From assembly GCF_004345645.1 (NCBI RefSeq), contig NZ_SLWS01000019.1:62001-126000 (forward strand): DNA of 64,000 nt. The letters run 5' to 3'. Source of the stretch: Actinocrispum wychmicini (GTDB taxonomy: Bacteria; Actinomycetota; Actinomycetes; Mycobacteriales; Pseudonocardiaceae). A program made the translations under genes and the position numbers. Shown one piece after another: positions 1 through 7,782 of this stretch. Within the stretch, counting starts at the first letter, position 1. Each line of letters starts with the position of its first letter. The notes under the pieces are model-generated. The model was not told the origin of the DNA. It saw nothing but the letters and a program-made list of their open reading frames with translations, and did no database searches.

Positions 1-254
1 ACCAGGCCCACGACTGGGATCCCACCGACCCCCGGCTGGCCGACCTGGCCGACACGATGGCCGACCGCTTCCTGCGGGAGGTCGAGGCCGCTGGTGTGGA
101 CACCGCGGACTGGACGATGCAGAAAGTGCTGTCCGACGACGAGCAGGCCCTGCTCGGGGCCTATGTGAACGACTACTCCCCGGCGTGGCTCCGGCTCAAC
201 GAACTCGTCCGCGAACGGGTGGAACGATCCCCTATGACGCGCGATGTGAAGTGA
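1..254 (+). CDS. C-terminal fragment of an unidentified protein (possibly a MerR-type regulator)
   Basis: An open frame enters from the left edge without a start and ends with TGA at 252-254, leaving about 83 residues. The visible part is charged and helical (DPRLADLADTMADRFLREVE, then LRLNELVRERVE), which resembles the effector-side tail of small MerR or TipA-like regulators, but no domain that settles identity is present. It converges on the operon ending at 350, with a hairpin between. Identity is a guess; that it is the end of a real gene is likely from codon use and the terminator placement. Confidence 0.5.
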   Translation, partial: QAHDWDPTDPRLADLADTMADRFLREVEAAGVDTADWTMQKVLSDDEQALLGAYVNDYSPAWLRLNELVRERVERSPMTRDVK

Positions 255-313
255 GGAACCGGATGAGTGCGCGGAGGATGTGAGTCATCATGCGGCGCAG
301 TGTCGGGTGACCC

Positions 314-341
314 GGTCGGGACCCTTCCCAGGGTCCCGACC
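314..341. terminator. Bidirectional hairpin terminator between convergent genes
   Basis: GGTCGGGACCC (314-324) and GGGTCCCGACC (331-341) form a perfect 11-bp stem with a 6-nt loop. It sits between the rightward partial gene and the end of the leftward operon at 350. There is no clear U-tract, as is common in high-GC actinobacteria. Confidence 0.75.
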
Positions 342-349
342 GTGGGTCG

Positions 350-1189
350 TCAGAACCGCAGGCCGAACAGGTAGTCGTAGCCGACTTTGGCGGTGTGTAG
401 CGGATCCGTGGGCTGGTCGTGTTCGACGATGAACTCCTGGACGCCTTCGTGCCAGGTGCGGCGGAAGATGTTCGCGAAGTCGATCGCGCCGGTGCCCGGG
501 TCGGTCATGGTGCCGTCCGGCTTGCGGTCCTTCACGTGGAACTGCAGGACCCGGCCGAAGTTCTGGTACACCAGCCAGACCGGGTCGGCGCCGCCGTTGA
601 CCGCCCAGAAAAGATCTATCTCCAGGTGCACGTTCAGCTCGGTGGTGCCGCGGGTGAGGATGTCGTACGGCAGTCTGCCCTGGACCGGGCGGAACTCCTG
701 GTCGTGGTTGTGGTAGCCGAGGTGCAGGCCGGCCTGGCGGACCGCGGCGCCCGCCTTCTCCAGCCGGGTGGCGAACGACTGCCATCCGGCGACCGTGCCG
801 AAGTTCGAGTACGGGTGCACGATCCTTGTGTTGCCAAGGACTTTGGCGTCCGCGATCACCTGGTCGAGGTTCGCGCCGTCGATGCCCACGTGCGTCGAGG
901 ACGCGGTGATGTGGTTTCTATCCAAAATGGACTTGAACTCGGCCGCCTGGTAGCCGTACGTTCCGGCCAGTTCGACCCGGCGGTACCCGATGTCCGCCAG
1001 GGCCGACAGGGTCCCCGGCACGTCCTTCTCCAGCAGCGACCGCAGTGAGTACAGCTGGATGCTGATCGCGTCCGGCGGGACGCGCAGGCGGCCCCGGCCA
1101 CCCGTGTCCGCGGCGGCGACGTTGGGCAGGGTGGCCGCCGCGCCCAGCGCGGCGGCACCGGCGAGCATCGCCCGTCTCGACATTCCCAT
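350..1189 (-). CDS. Sugar phosphate isomerase/epimerase with twin-arginine signal
   Basis: A 279-residue xylose-isomerase-like TIM barrel (AP endonuclease 2 superfamily). Residues 1-27 hold a Tat signal (SRRAMLAGAAALGAA, ending in an ANVAAA-type site), so the enzyme should be exported folded, probably with a bound metal. Barrel signatures include ISIQLYSLRSLLEKD, LGYHNHDQEF and LEIDLFWAVNGG, with the His, Glu and Asp residues expected for a divalent metal site. It is the last gene of the leftward Ebo-type operon, 12 nt after the cytoplasmic paralog at 1202. Substrate unknown; an exported isomerase implies that the modified sugar or cyclitol is processed outside the membrane. Confidence 0.85.
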   Translation of the reverse strand: MGMSRRAMLAGAAALGAAATLPNVAAADTGGRGRLRVPPDAISIQLYSLRSLLEKDVPGTLSALADIGYRRVELAGTYGYQAAEFKSILDRNHITASSTHVGIDGANLDQVIADAKVLGNTRIVHPYSNFGTVAGWQSFATRLEKAGAAVRQAGLHLGYHNHDQEFRPVQGRLPYDILTRGTTELNVHLEIDLFWAVNGGADPVWLVYQNFGRVLQFHVKDRKPDGTMTDPGTGAIDFANIFRRTWHEGVQEFIVEHDQPTDPLHTAKVGYDYLFGLRF

Positions 1190-1201
1190 GGCTTGATCCC
1201 T

Positions 1202-2209
1202 TCAGGACTTCTTCGTGCTGAACGCCGCGTCAAAGGCCGCGGCCGGCGGATCGAACACAAGCCCCCGTACGAACTTCACGGCCTCCTCGGCGCCGCGCAG
1301 CCGGTCCATGCCGGCGTCCTCCCATTCCACCGAGATCGGCCCGGTGTACTTGATCGCGTTCAACGCGCGGAAACACTCCTCCCACGGCACGTCCCCGTGG
1401 CCGGTCGACACGAAGTCCCAGCCGCGCCGCGGGTCGGCCCAGGCCAGGTGCGAGCCGAGCCGGCCGTTGCGGCCGTCGAAGCGCTTCTTGGTGTCCTTGC
1501 AGTCCACGTGGTAGATCCGGTCGGCGAAGTCCAGGATGAACCCGAGCGGGTCCAGGTCCTGCCAGATGAAGTGGGACGGGTCCCAGTTCAGCCCGAACGC
1601 CGGCCGGTTGTCCACGGCGGCCAGGGTCTTCTTCGTCGTCCAGTAGTCGTAGGCGATCTCCGACGGGTGCACCTCGTGGGCGAACCGGACGCCTTCGGCG
1701 TCGAACACGTCCAGGATCGGCCCCCAGCGGTCGGCGAAGTCCTGGTAGCCGTCGTCGACCACGGCCTGGGACACCGGCGGGAACATCGCCACGTACTTCC
1801 AGATCTTCGAGCCGGTGAAGCCGATGACCGTGTCCACCCCGAGCTTCGCCGCGGCCCGCGCGGTGTCCGAGAGTTCCTTCGCCGCACGTTGGCGGACGCC
1901 TTCGGGGTCGCCGTCGCCCCAGATCCGGGCGGGCACGATGTTCTGGTGCCGCTCGTCGATCGGGTCGTCGCAGATCGCCTGACCCACCAGGTGGTTGGAG
2001 ATCGCCCAGGTCTTCAGGCCGTGCTGGGCCAGGATCTTGTGCCGGCCGGCCACATAGTCCGGTTCGGACAGTGCGCGGTCGACTTCGAAGTGGTCGCCAC
2101 TGCAGGCGATCTCCAGTCCGTCGTAGCCCCATCCGGCGGCGAGCCGGCACACCTCCTCGAACGGCAGGTCCGCCCACTGCCCGGTGAACAGCGTGATCGG
2201 TCGGCTCAT
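1202..2209 (-). CDS. Sugar phosphate isomerase/epimerase (cytoplasmic TIM barrel)
   Basis: A 335-residue protein of the xylose isomerase-like TIM-barrel family without a signal peptide. Motifs seen: WGYDGLEIACSGDHFEVDRA near the N terminus, FAHEVHPSEIAYDYWT, FGLNWDPSHFIWQDLDP and YHVDCKDTKK, placing the metal-binding Glu/His/Asp residues as in hydroxypyruvate- and inosose-type isomerases. A ribosome-binding site (AAAGGA) precedes the ATG. It lies 6 nt after the phosphodiesterase and 12 nt before the Tat-exported isomerase, so it is co-transcribed. Its partners suggest a sugar-phosphate or cyclitol substrate; the exact reaction cannot be read. Confidence 0.88.
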   Translation of the reverse strand: MSRPITLFTGQWADLPFEEVCRLAAGWGYDGLEIACSGDHFEVDRALSEPDYVAGRHKILAQHGLKTWAISNHLVGQAICDDPIDERHQNIVPARIWGDGDPEGVRQRAAKELSDTARAAAKLGVDTVIGFTGSKIWKYVAMFPPVSQAVVDDGYQDFADRWGPILDVFDAEGVRFAHEVHPSEIAYDYWTTKKTLAAVDNRPAFGLNWDPSHFIWQDLDPLGFILDFADRIYHVDCKDTKKRFDGRNGRLGSHLAWADPRRGWDFVSTGHGDVPWEECFRALNAIKYTGPISVEWEDAGMDRLRGAEEAVKFVRGLVFDPPAAAFDAAFSTKKS

Positions 2210-2215
2210 CCCACT

Positions 2216-3604
2216 CTATCCTTTCACTGTCCGCACCAGCGGAGAAATGCCTTGCAGGCCAAGCAGGAGATCGTGCACGTCGGTGGCAGCGAGCTTGTCC
2301 TTGCCCGGTTCGCGCGAGTCGGAGCACAGCAGCACCGGACCGTCCTGCGCCGAGTCCGGCAGCCGGCCGTGCGAGCCGCGGACCGGGCTCGGGTCGAGCG
2401 GGACGACGTTCATGGTGTACCGAAGGCCGGCCATCTTCTTCACCAGGTTCAGCCCCGCCTTGGCCTTCACCAGCGGGTCCTTCGGGTTGAAGAACAACTC
2501 GGCCGGGTCGTAGCCGGGCTTGCGGTGGATCTCCACTCCCCTGGCGAAGTCCGGCGCCCGCTCGTCGTTGAGCCAGTAGTAGTACGTGAACCAGGCATCC
2601 GGCTCGGCCACCGCGACCAACTCGCCGGCGCGTGGGTGGTCGAGCTGGTAACGCGCCTGGTCCATCCGGTCGAGCACCATGTCCACACCGGACAGCCCGC
2701 TGACGATGTCCTTCGCTCGCGGCAGGTCGTCGCTGTCCGCCACGTAGATGTGCGCGACCTGATGGTCCGCGACGGCGAACGCCCTGGACGCCCACGGATC
2801 CAGGTACTCCATACCGTCCTGTGTGTACACTTCGAGCAGGCCGTCGGCCCGCAGGGCGCGGTTGATGTCGACCGCTCGACGGGCCTCGGTGATGCCGTAC
2901 TCGCTCAACGCCACCACTGTCGCGCCCGCCGCCTCGGCGTCCTTGAGCAGCGGCGCGATCTCCGCGTCGATCGCTCGGGCGGCCGCGGCCGCTTCCGGCG
3001 CGGACGGGCCGAACCGTTGCAGGTCGTAGTCCAGGTGCGGGATATAGACCATCAGCAGGTCGGGCCGGTGCTCGGCGAGGATCTTGCGGGACGCGCCGAC
3101 GATCCACTTCGACGAGGCGATCGACGCGGTCGGGCCCCAGTACTGGAACAACGGGAAGTCGCCGAGCGCCTCGGTCAGCTCGTCGTGCAGCCGGACCGGA
3201 CGGGTGTAGCAGTCCGGGGCCTTACGGCCATCGGCGTAGTAGATAGGGCGCGGGGTGACGGTCAGGTCCGTGGTCGCGCCCATCGCGTACCACCAGCACA
3301 CGTTCGCGGCCTTGTAGCCCGGGTGCCGCGCGCGGGCGGACTCCCAGAGCTTGTCGCCGAGGACGAGCTTGTTGTGCTGCCGCCACAGGTGAATCTCGCC
3401 GACATCACGGAAGTACCAACCGTTGCCGACGATTCCGTGCTGCGAGGGCATCTGCCCAGTGAGGAACGTGGACTGCGCGCTGCACGTGACCGCGGGCAGC
3501 ACAGTTCCCAACTCGGCCTGCCAGCCGATCTTGGCCACGTTCGGCATGTGCGCGAGCAGGCGCGGTGTCATCCCGACAATGTCCAACAATACCAACGGTT
3601 TCAT
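2216..3604 (-). CDS. Type I phosphodiesterase / nucleotide pyrophosphatase family protein (EboF-like)
   Basis: A 462-residue alkaline-phosphatase-superfamily enzyme. The start MKPLVLLDIVG carries the first metal Asp, the nucleophile region is PAVTCSAQSTFLTGQ (Thr or Ser nucleophile), and later metal ligands appear in VYIPHLDYDLQRFGP and VVALSEYGI. An open frame extends upstream to 3814 but lies inside the neighbouring gene; the ATG at 3604 overlaps the upstream stop by 4 nt (ATGA), so I start there. Position beside eboE and eboB matches the phosphodiesterase member of ebo clusters. It probably hydrolyses a phosphodiester or nucleotide-linked intermediate. The family is secure, the Ebo equivalence is inferred. 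Confidence 0.85.
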   Translation of the reverse strand: MKPLVLLDIVGMTPRLLAHMPNVAKIGWQAELGTVLPAVTCSAQSTFLTGQMPSQHGIVGNGWYFRDVGEIHLWRQHNKLVLGDKLWESARARHPGYKAANVCWWYAMGATTDLTVTPRPIYYADGRKAPDCYTRPVRLHDELTEALGDFPLFQYWGPTASIASSKWIVGASRKILAEHRPDLLMVYIPHLDYDLQRFGPSAPEAAAAARAIDAEIAPLLKDAEAAGATVVALSEYGITEARRAVDINRALRADGLLEVYTQDGMEYLDPWASRAFAVADHQVAHIYVADSDDLPRAKDIVSGLSGVDMVLDRMDQARYQLDHPRAGELVAVAEPDAWFTYYYWLNDERAPDFARGVEIHRKPGYDPAELFFNPKDPLVKAKAGLNLVKKMAGLRYTMNVVPLDPSPVRGSHGRLPDSAQDGPVLLCSDSREPGKDKLAATDVHDLLLGLQGISPLVRTVKG

Positions 3605-4665
3605 TGAATCTCCCCAGCTGCCCAGGCCATCTCGGCCGCGATCCCGTCGACCAGGTTCTGCTGTCGGTGGGGAAGGACGTTCCAGGTGTAGGTCTCGACT
3701 TCGACAGTCCGGTCCGGCTCGACCGCGCGCAGGACTTCGGTGATCACGTGGTTCGTCGACTCCAGCGGCTTGTCCGGGGCGGCGTGCAGGGGTACATGGA
3801 AGTGCACCCGCCACGGCCCCTCCCCGGGCAGCCGGTCCAGTGCCTCAGGCAGGTCGTCGGCCTTGAGCACGGACCCGTCCGGCCTGAGTTCCCGGACCTG
3901 GTGCAGATATCGCGGCTCGGCGAACTCGGCGAGGGCATCACGGGCCGTCGCGGGGTCGTCCACATGCAACGCGGAGGACGCCTGGACCTTGAAGACCTGC
4001 AGACCGGCGTCGCGGATCGCCTCGACCGTGCCAACGGGATCGGCGAAGGACACCGCCAGGTGGCACGTGTCCAGGCAGATCCCGACGTACTCGGGGTCGA
4101 CGCGGGCCGCCAGCCAGGCGACCGCGTCGGCCACGGTGTCCAGGACACAGCCGGGTTCGGGCTCGACCGCCAGCCGGATCGGCGTTCCCCGCAACGACCG
4201 GGTCAGCTCGGCCAGGCTGTCCAGGCACGCCGTGTCGTCAGCGTCGGTCCACGGGGAACGCCAGCCGAGCGGGAGCGTGGAGATGCTCCCGTACGGCGCG
4301 TCGTCGGGCAGCAGGTCCGTGAGCACAGTCGCACAGTCCATTGTGTACTTGAGTCGCCGTCGGTCGGTCCAGCGTGGTTCGTACACGGCGAGCTTCACCA
4401 CCTCCGCGTGAAATCCGCCGTACGGAAACGCGTTCAGTGTCAGCACATCCAGGCCACGAGCGTCCAGTTCGGACCGTAACTTCGTCCGTGCGGAGCTGTC
4501 CGCGGCGAGACCGGCGGCGGCTTCGGCCGCGAGCCACAGCCCGAGACCGAGCCGGTCCACGCCGAGGGCCTCCCGGACGCCGACCGCGTAGCTGTCGAGC
4601 TGGTCCAGGATGCCCGGCAGGTCCTCGGCCGGGTGAACGTTCGTGCAGTAGCACAACCGGTTCAC
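3601..4665 (-). CDS. eboE: Metabolite traffic protein EboE-like TIM barrel
   Basis: A 354-residue isomerase-like TIM barrel. The opening YCTNVHPAEDLPGILDQL, followed by LTLNAFPYGGFHAEVVK and VYEPRWTDRRRLKYT, is typical of EboE proteins. Metal-type residues occur in AVEPEPGCVLDT, GICLDTCHLA and WRVHFHVPLHA. The GTG start overlaps the stop of eboB (GTGA, 4662-4665) and its stop overlaps the start of the phosphodiesterase, so translation is coupled on both sides. Ebo proteins are linked in cyanobacteria and other bacteria to moving a precursor toward the periplasm; the chemistry is not established. Confidence 0.85.
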   Translation of the reverse strand: MNRLCYCTNVHPAEDLPGILDQLDSYAVGVREALGVDRLGLGLWLAAEAAAGLAADSSARTKLRSELDARGLDVLTLNAFPYGGFHAEVVKLAVYEPRWTDRRRLKYTMDCATVLTDLLPDDAPYGSISTLPLGWRSPWTDADDTACLDSLAELTRSLRGTPIRLAVEPEPGCVLDTVADAVAWLAARVDPEYVGICLDTCHLAVSFADPVGTVEAIRDAGLQVFKVQASSALHVDDPATARDALAEFAEPRYLHQVRELRPDGSVLKADDLPEALDRLPGEGPWRVHFHVPLHAAPDKPLESTNHVITEVLRAVEPDRTVEVETYTWNVLPHRQQNLVDGIAAEMAWAAGEIQ

Positions 4666-5525
4666 TGCCGGCCGCCCCGCAGCACGGAGTTCCCGGCGAA
4701 CGTGTCGGCTGAGGACGCGAACCCGGGCAGCTCGTCGAGTGCCAGCCGGCCGCTCTGGCCGTAGAAGTCGACCGGGTTGCGCCAGAGGACCTTGTCCACC
4801 TCGTCCTCGGTGAAGCCGGCCTCGAGCATCTGCTGGCCGGTCCGGTACGTCTTCAACGGGTCCGACCGGCCCCAGTCCGCGGCGGAGTTCACCAGGACCT
4901 GGTCGGTGCCGTACTCCTGGAGGATGGTGACCATCCGCAGCTCGTCCATCTTGGTGTCCGGGTAGATCGAGAACCCCATCCAGCAGCCGGACTCCTTGAC
5001 CAGTTCGACCGTCATCTCGTTGAGGTGGTCCACCACGACCCGTTCCGGCGCGATACCCGACTCCTCCACCACGGCGAGGGTCCGGTGGGTGCCGGCGAGC
5101 TTGTCCCGGTGCGGGGTGTGCACCAGCACGGGCAGGTCGTGCTCGATGGCCAGCTCCATCTGCCGGGCGAACGCGTCGTCCTCGGCCGGGGTCATCGAGT
5201 CGTAGCCGACCTCACCGACCGCGACCACACCGTCCTTGGCGAGGTACCGCGGCAGCACGTCCAACACGACCGCGCATCGGGGATCGTTGGCTTCCTTGGG
5301 GTTCAGCGCGATCGTGCAGTGGTGGCGGATGCCGAACTGGGCCGCGCGGAACCGTTCCCAGCCGATCAGCGCGTCGAAGTAGTCGGTGAACGAGCCGACG
5401 GTCGTGCGTGGCTGGCCGAGCCAGAAGGCGGGCTCGACCAGGGCGCGGACGCCGACCTCGAACATCGTCTCGTAGTCGTCGGTGGTCCGGGAGGTCATGT
5501 GGATGTGGGGGTCGAAGATACGCAT
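4662..5525 (-). CDS. eboB: TatD family hydrolase (EboB-like)
   Basis: A 287-residue amidohydrolase-fold protein. The metal-binding DPHIHMTSRT at residues 5-14 gives the HxH motif; VAVGEVGYDSM supplies the Glu, LPVLVHTPHRDK and VVVDHLNEM further His residues, and NSAADWGRSDP the final Asp. These are the usual TatD ligands, so it should be an active metal-dependent hydrolase. It shares one base with the stop of the EboA fusion and 4 nt with eboE. In ebo clusters a TatD-like hydrolase is a constant member; substrate unknown. Confidence 0.87.
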   Translation of the reverse strand: MRIFDPHIHMTSRTTDDYETMFEVGVRALVEPAFWLGQPRTTVGSFTDYFDALIGWERFRAAQFGIRHHCTIALNPKEANDPRCAVVLDVLPRYLAKDGVVAVGEVGYDSMTPAEDDAFARQMELAIEHDLPVLVHTPHRDKLAGTHRTLAVVEESGIAPERVVVDHLNEMTVELVKESGCWMGFSIYPDTKMDELRMVTILQEYGTDQVLVNSAADWGRSDPLKTYRTGQQMLEAGFTEDEVDKVLWRNPVDFYGQSGRLALDELPGFASSADTFAGNSVLRGGRQ

Positions 5526-6946
5526 CAGCCGGTCTCCAGCATTCGTAGAGCGTCCGCGGGGACGTCACGCCCCGCGGCTCGGCGTTCGTCGGCGTAGTCG
5601 CTCACCATCCGCAGCAACTCCGCGTCCGTGCGGCGGTCCAGGTCCGCCACCGCCCCCAACGGCACCCCGACGAACAGGCACTTCAGCACGCCGTGCCGCC
5701 AGGCATGCTGATCGAGATGCCTGGCCGCGAACGGTCCCAGCGCGGCGGCGACCAACCGGATGTCGTTGGTCCGCAACGCGTCCTCGATGATGCCCACACC
5801 GGCCGTGGTCGCCTTGTCCGGCAGCACGGACAGTCCACGCAGGACACCTCTGCGCTCGGCGTCGTCGCCGTATCGGTACAGATCGGCCACCGCGTCCGGG
5901 AACGCGTCCGGTGGCAGGACCTCGGCCAGCACGGCCAGCAACCTGGCCCGAGCCAGGTCGTCCACTGTGCCGTGGACCAGGCCTTTCGGATCGGCCTCCG
6001 GCCGCAACGGGTCGCGGCCGACGTTGCGGCCCACTGCCGGGAACAGCGTTTCGACCGCCTTCGGGTCGGCCCGGACCTTGCGTTCGGCGTCGACCAGCCA
6101 GGGGTGGTCGACCTGCAGGGGCATCGCCGCCCGCAATGCCGCCAGGGCCCGGCGCGCCACATCGGGTGCGGCATGGCTGTGCCGGGGCAGTTCGACCGCG
6201 GCGACGCCGGTGTAGCCGACCTCGGCCAACGCCGCCAGGGTCGCTTCGAGGTCCAGGTCCCCCGCGCCGAACTCCAGGTGTTCGTGCACCCCGGGCCGCA
6301 TGTCGTCCAGCTGGACGTTCACCAGCAGGCCAGCGGCCCGGCGGACGCACTCGGCGGCGTCCACCGGCTCCACCGCGACGCAGTGCCCGACGTCGAGCGT
6401 GATGCCGAGCCGGTCCGGGTCGCCCAGGTCGGCGCGCAGGTCGAGAGCCTGGGCCAGATGCTGGACGTACATGCCCGGCTCCGGTTCGAGGCCGAGCATC
6501 ACACCACGCCGGTCGGCCTCCGCGAGCACCTCGCCGACACCGGCGAGCATCCGCTGCCGAGCCGTTGCCGAGTCCACATCGGACGGTGTGATGCCGGACC
6601 AGAACGACACGCAGTCCGCGCCGAGATCGGCCGCGACCCGCACGGCCCGCCGCAGGAAGTCGACCCGGACGTCGACGTCCTCGGACACCAGGGTCGGAAA
6701 ATGCTTACGGTACGGGTCAAGCAGGTACCGGGCCCCGGTTTCGACCACGCACCGTAACCCCAGCCGGGCCAGTTGGCGGCGGACGTGGTCGACCTGTGTG
6801 GACAGATCATCGGCGAACGGATCCAGGTGGTGGTGATCGAGAGTGAGCGCCACCGCGGTGTATCCCAGGTCGGCGAGCACGCTCAGTGCGTCGGTGAGAC
6901 GGTGGTTGGCGAAGCCGTTCGTGCCGTAGCCCAGGTGGAACGTCAT
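5525..6946 (-). CDS. eboA: Fusion of sugar phosphate isomerase-like TIM barrel with EboA domain
   Basis: A 473-residue two-domain protein. Residues 1 to about 285 form an isomerase-like TIM barrel (LGYGTNGFANHRLTDALSVL, GLEPEPGMY near 152-160, TLDVGHCVAVEP near 183-194, VAAVELPRHSHA near 248-259). Residues about 295-473 match the EboA domain: an acidic helical region with FPAVGRNVGRDPL, LLAVLAEVLPPDAFPDAVA, GVLRGLSVLPD, EDALRTNDIRLVAAALGPF and HAWRHGVLKCLFVGVPL. EboA has no assigned reaction. The fusion implies that EboA acts on or next to the isomerase product. It overlaps eboC by 4 nt. The domain calls are firm; function is not known. Confidence 0.85.
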   Translation of the reverse strand: MTFHLGYGTNGFANHRLTDALSVLADLGYTAVALTLDHHHLDPFADDLSTQVDHVRRQLARLGLRCVVETGARYLLDPYRKHFPTLVSEDVDVRVDFLRRAVRVAADLGADCVSFWSGITPSDVDSATARQRMLAGVGEVLAEADRRGVMLGLEPEPGMYVQHLAQALDLRADLGDPDRLGITLDVGHCVAVEPVDAAECVRRAAGLLVNVQLDDMRPGVHEHLEFGAGDLDLEATLAALAEVGYTGVAAVELPRHSHAAPDVARRALAALRAAMPLQVDHPWLVDAERKVRADPKAVETLFPAVGRNVGRDPLRPEADPKGLVHGTVDDLARARLLAVLAEVLPPDAFPDAVADLYRYGDDAERRGVLRGLSVLPDKATTAGVGIIEDALRTNDIRLVAAALGPFAARHLDQHAWRHGVLKCLFVGVPLGAVADLDRRTDAELLRMVSDYADERRAAGRDVPADALRMLETG

Positions 6947-7782
6947 GTCGGGCTCACCAGCCTGGCCAGGCGTTTCACGGCCGGGGCGGCACCCGCGATC
7001 AGGCCGGCGCCGAGCAGGGACCCGCGCCTGGCCGCGAGCGCGGCCTGTAACGGGACCATCCCGTGGATGCCGGCCATGGTCGCCTTGCGGACGACCGGCG
7101 CGGACGGGTCACGGCTCGCGGCTAGTTGCGCCGCACCGACATTCGCGGCGTACATAGCGCCGAAGGCCAGCGCGCCAAGACGATGCCGCCACGACCTGGC
7201 TCTGCCCGTGACCGCCGCAAACGTCGCAACGGCCGTTCCGGCGAGCGCCGCCTTCGCGGTCGCGTTCGTCGCGCCATGTACCTCGCCACGGGACAAGACG
7301 GTGAGTCCGAACGTGTGCCCGGCCATCACCAGCGCTGATGGGACCGCTGTGCGCGCACCGCTCGCACCGAGCATCACATCGAGACCACGACACAGTGCCA
7401 TCGCCGCCGGGCCGGCCACAGTGGACTTCAAGGCCAAGTCGTACGCCCACACCGCACCAGCCAGAGGGAGAGCAACACGTAGAGCATCACCGTACGCGGC
7501 GAGACCGAGCCCCGCGACCGTCAATGTACCGGCCACGGCAAGTGCTTGCGAAGGACTTATCCGGCCGGACGGGATGGGTCGTTCGGGCCGTTCCACGCTG
7601 TCCACCCGCCGGTCGGCCCAGTCGTTGAGCGCCATCCCGGCCCAGTACAAGGACACTGACGCCAGTGGTAGGGCCAGCCGTCGGCCGCGTAACGGGTTTC
7701 CGGCCGCGGCGGCCCCGGCAACGGTGTCACCGAGAACGGTCAACGCGGCTGGCGCGCGGACGAGTTCCACCAGTGCCTTCAT
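6943..7782 (-). CDS. eboC: UbiA-like prenyltransferase, EboC / SCO3242 type
   Basis: A 279-residue integral membrane protein with about eight hydrophobic segments. It keeps the first Asp-rich UbiA motif as NDWADRRVD followed by RPIPSG, and a second region AYDLALKSTVAG that is a reduced form of the second Asp motif, with AMALCRGLDVMLGA after it. This matches the EboC/SCO3242 branch. A longer open frame runs upstream to 8922, but the ATG at 7782 overlaps the stop of the inositol-phosphate-synthase gene by 4 nt. Likely role: transferring a prenyl or related lipid group to a cyclitol or sugar made by its neighbours, at the membrane; the acceptor is inferred. Confidence 0.87.
   Translation of the reverse strand: MKALVELVRAPAALTVLGDTVAGAAAAGNPLRGRRLALPLASVSLYWAGMALNDWADRRVDSVERPERPIPSGRISPSQALAVAGTLTVAGLGLAAYGDALRVALPLAGAVWAYDLALKSTVAGPAAMALCRGLDVMLGASGARTAVPSALVMAGHTFGLTVLSRGEVHGATNATAKAALAGTAVATFAAVTGRARSWRHRLGALAFGAMYAANVGAAQLAASRDPSAPVVRKATMAGIHGMVPLQAALAARRGSLLGAGLIAGAAPAVKRLARLVSPT

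Noticed and set aside
1193..3607. 804-codon plus-strand open frame, and similar long plus-strand frames opposite the minus-strand operons
   Set aside because: High-GC shadow frames: rich in Arg, Pro, Val and Gly, without domains, and opposite well-formed enzymes with conserved motifs.
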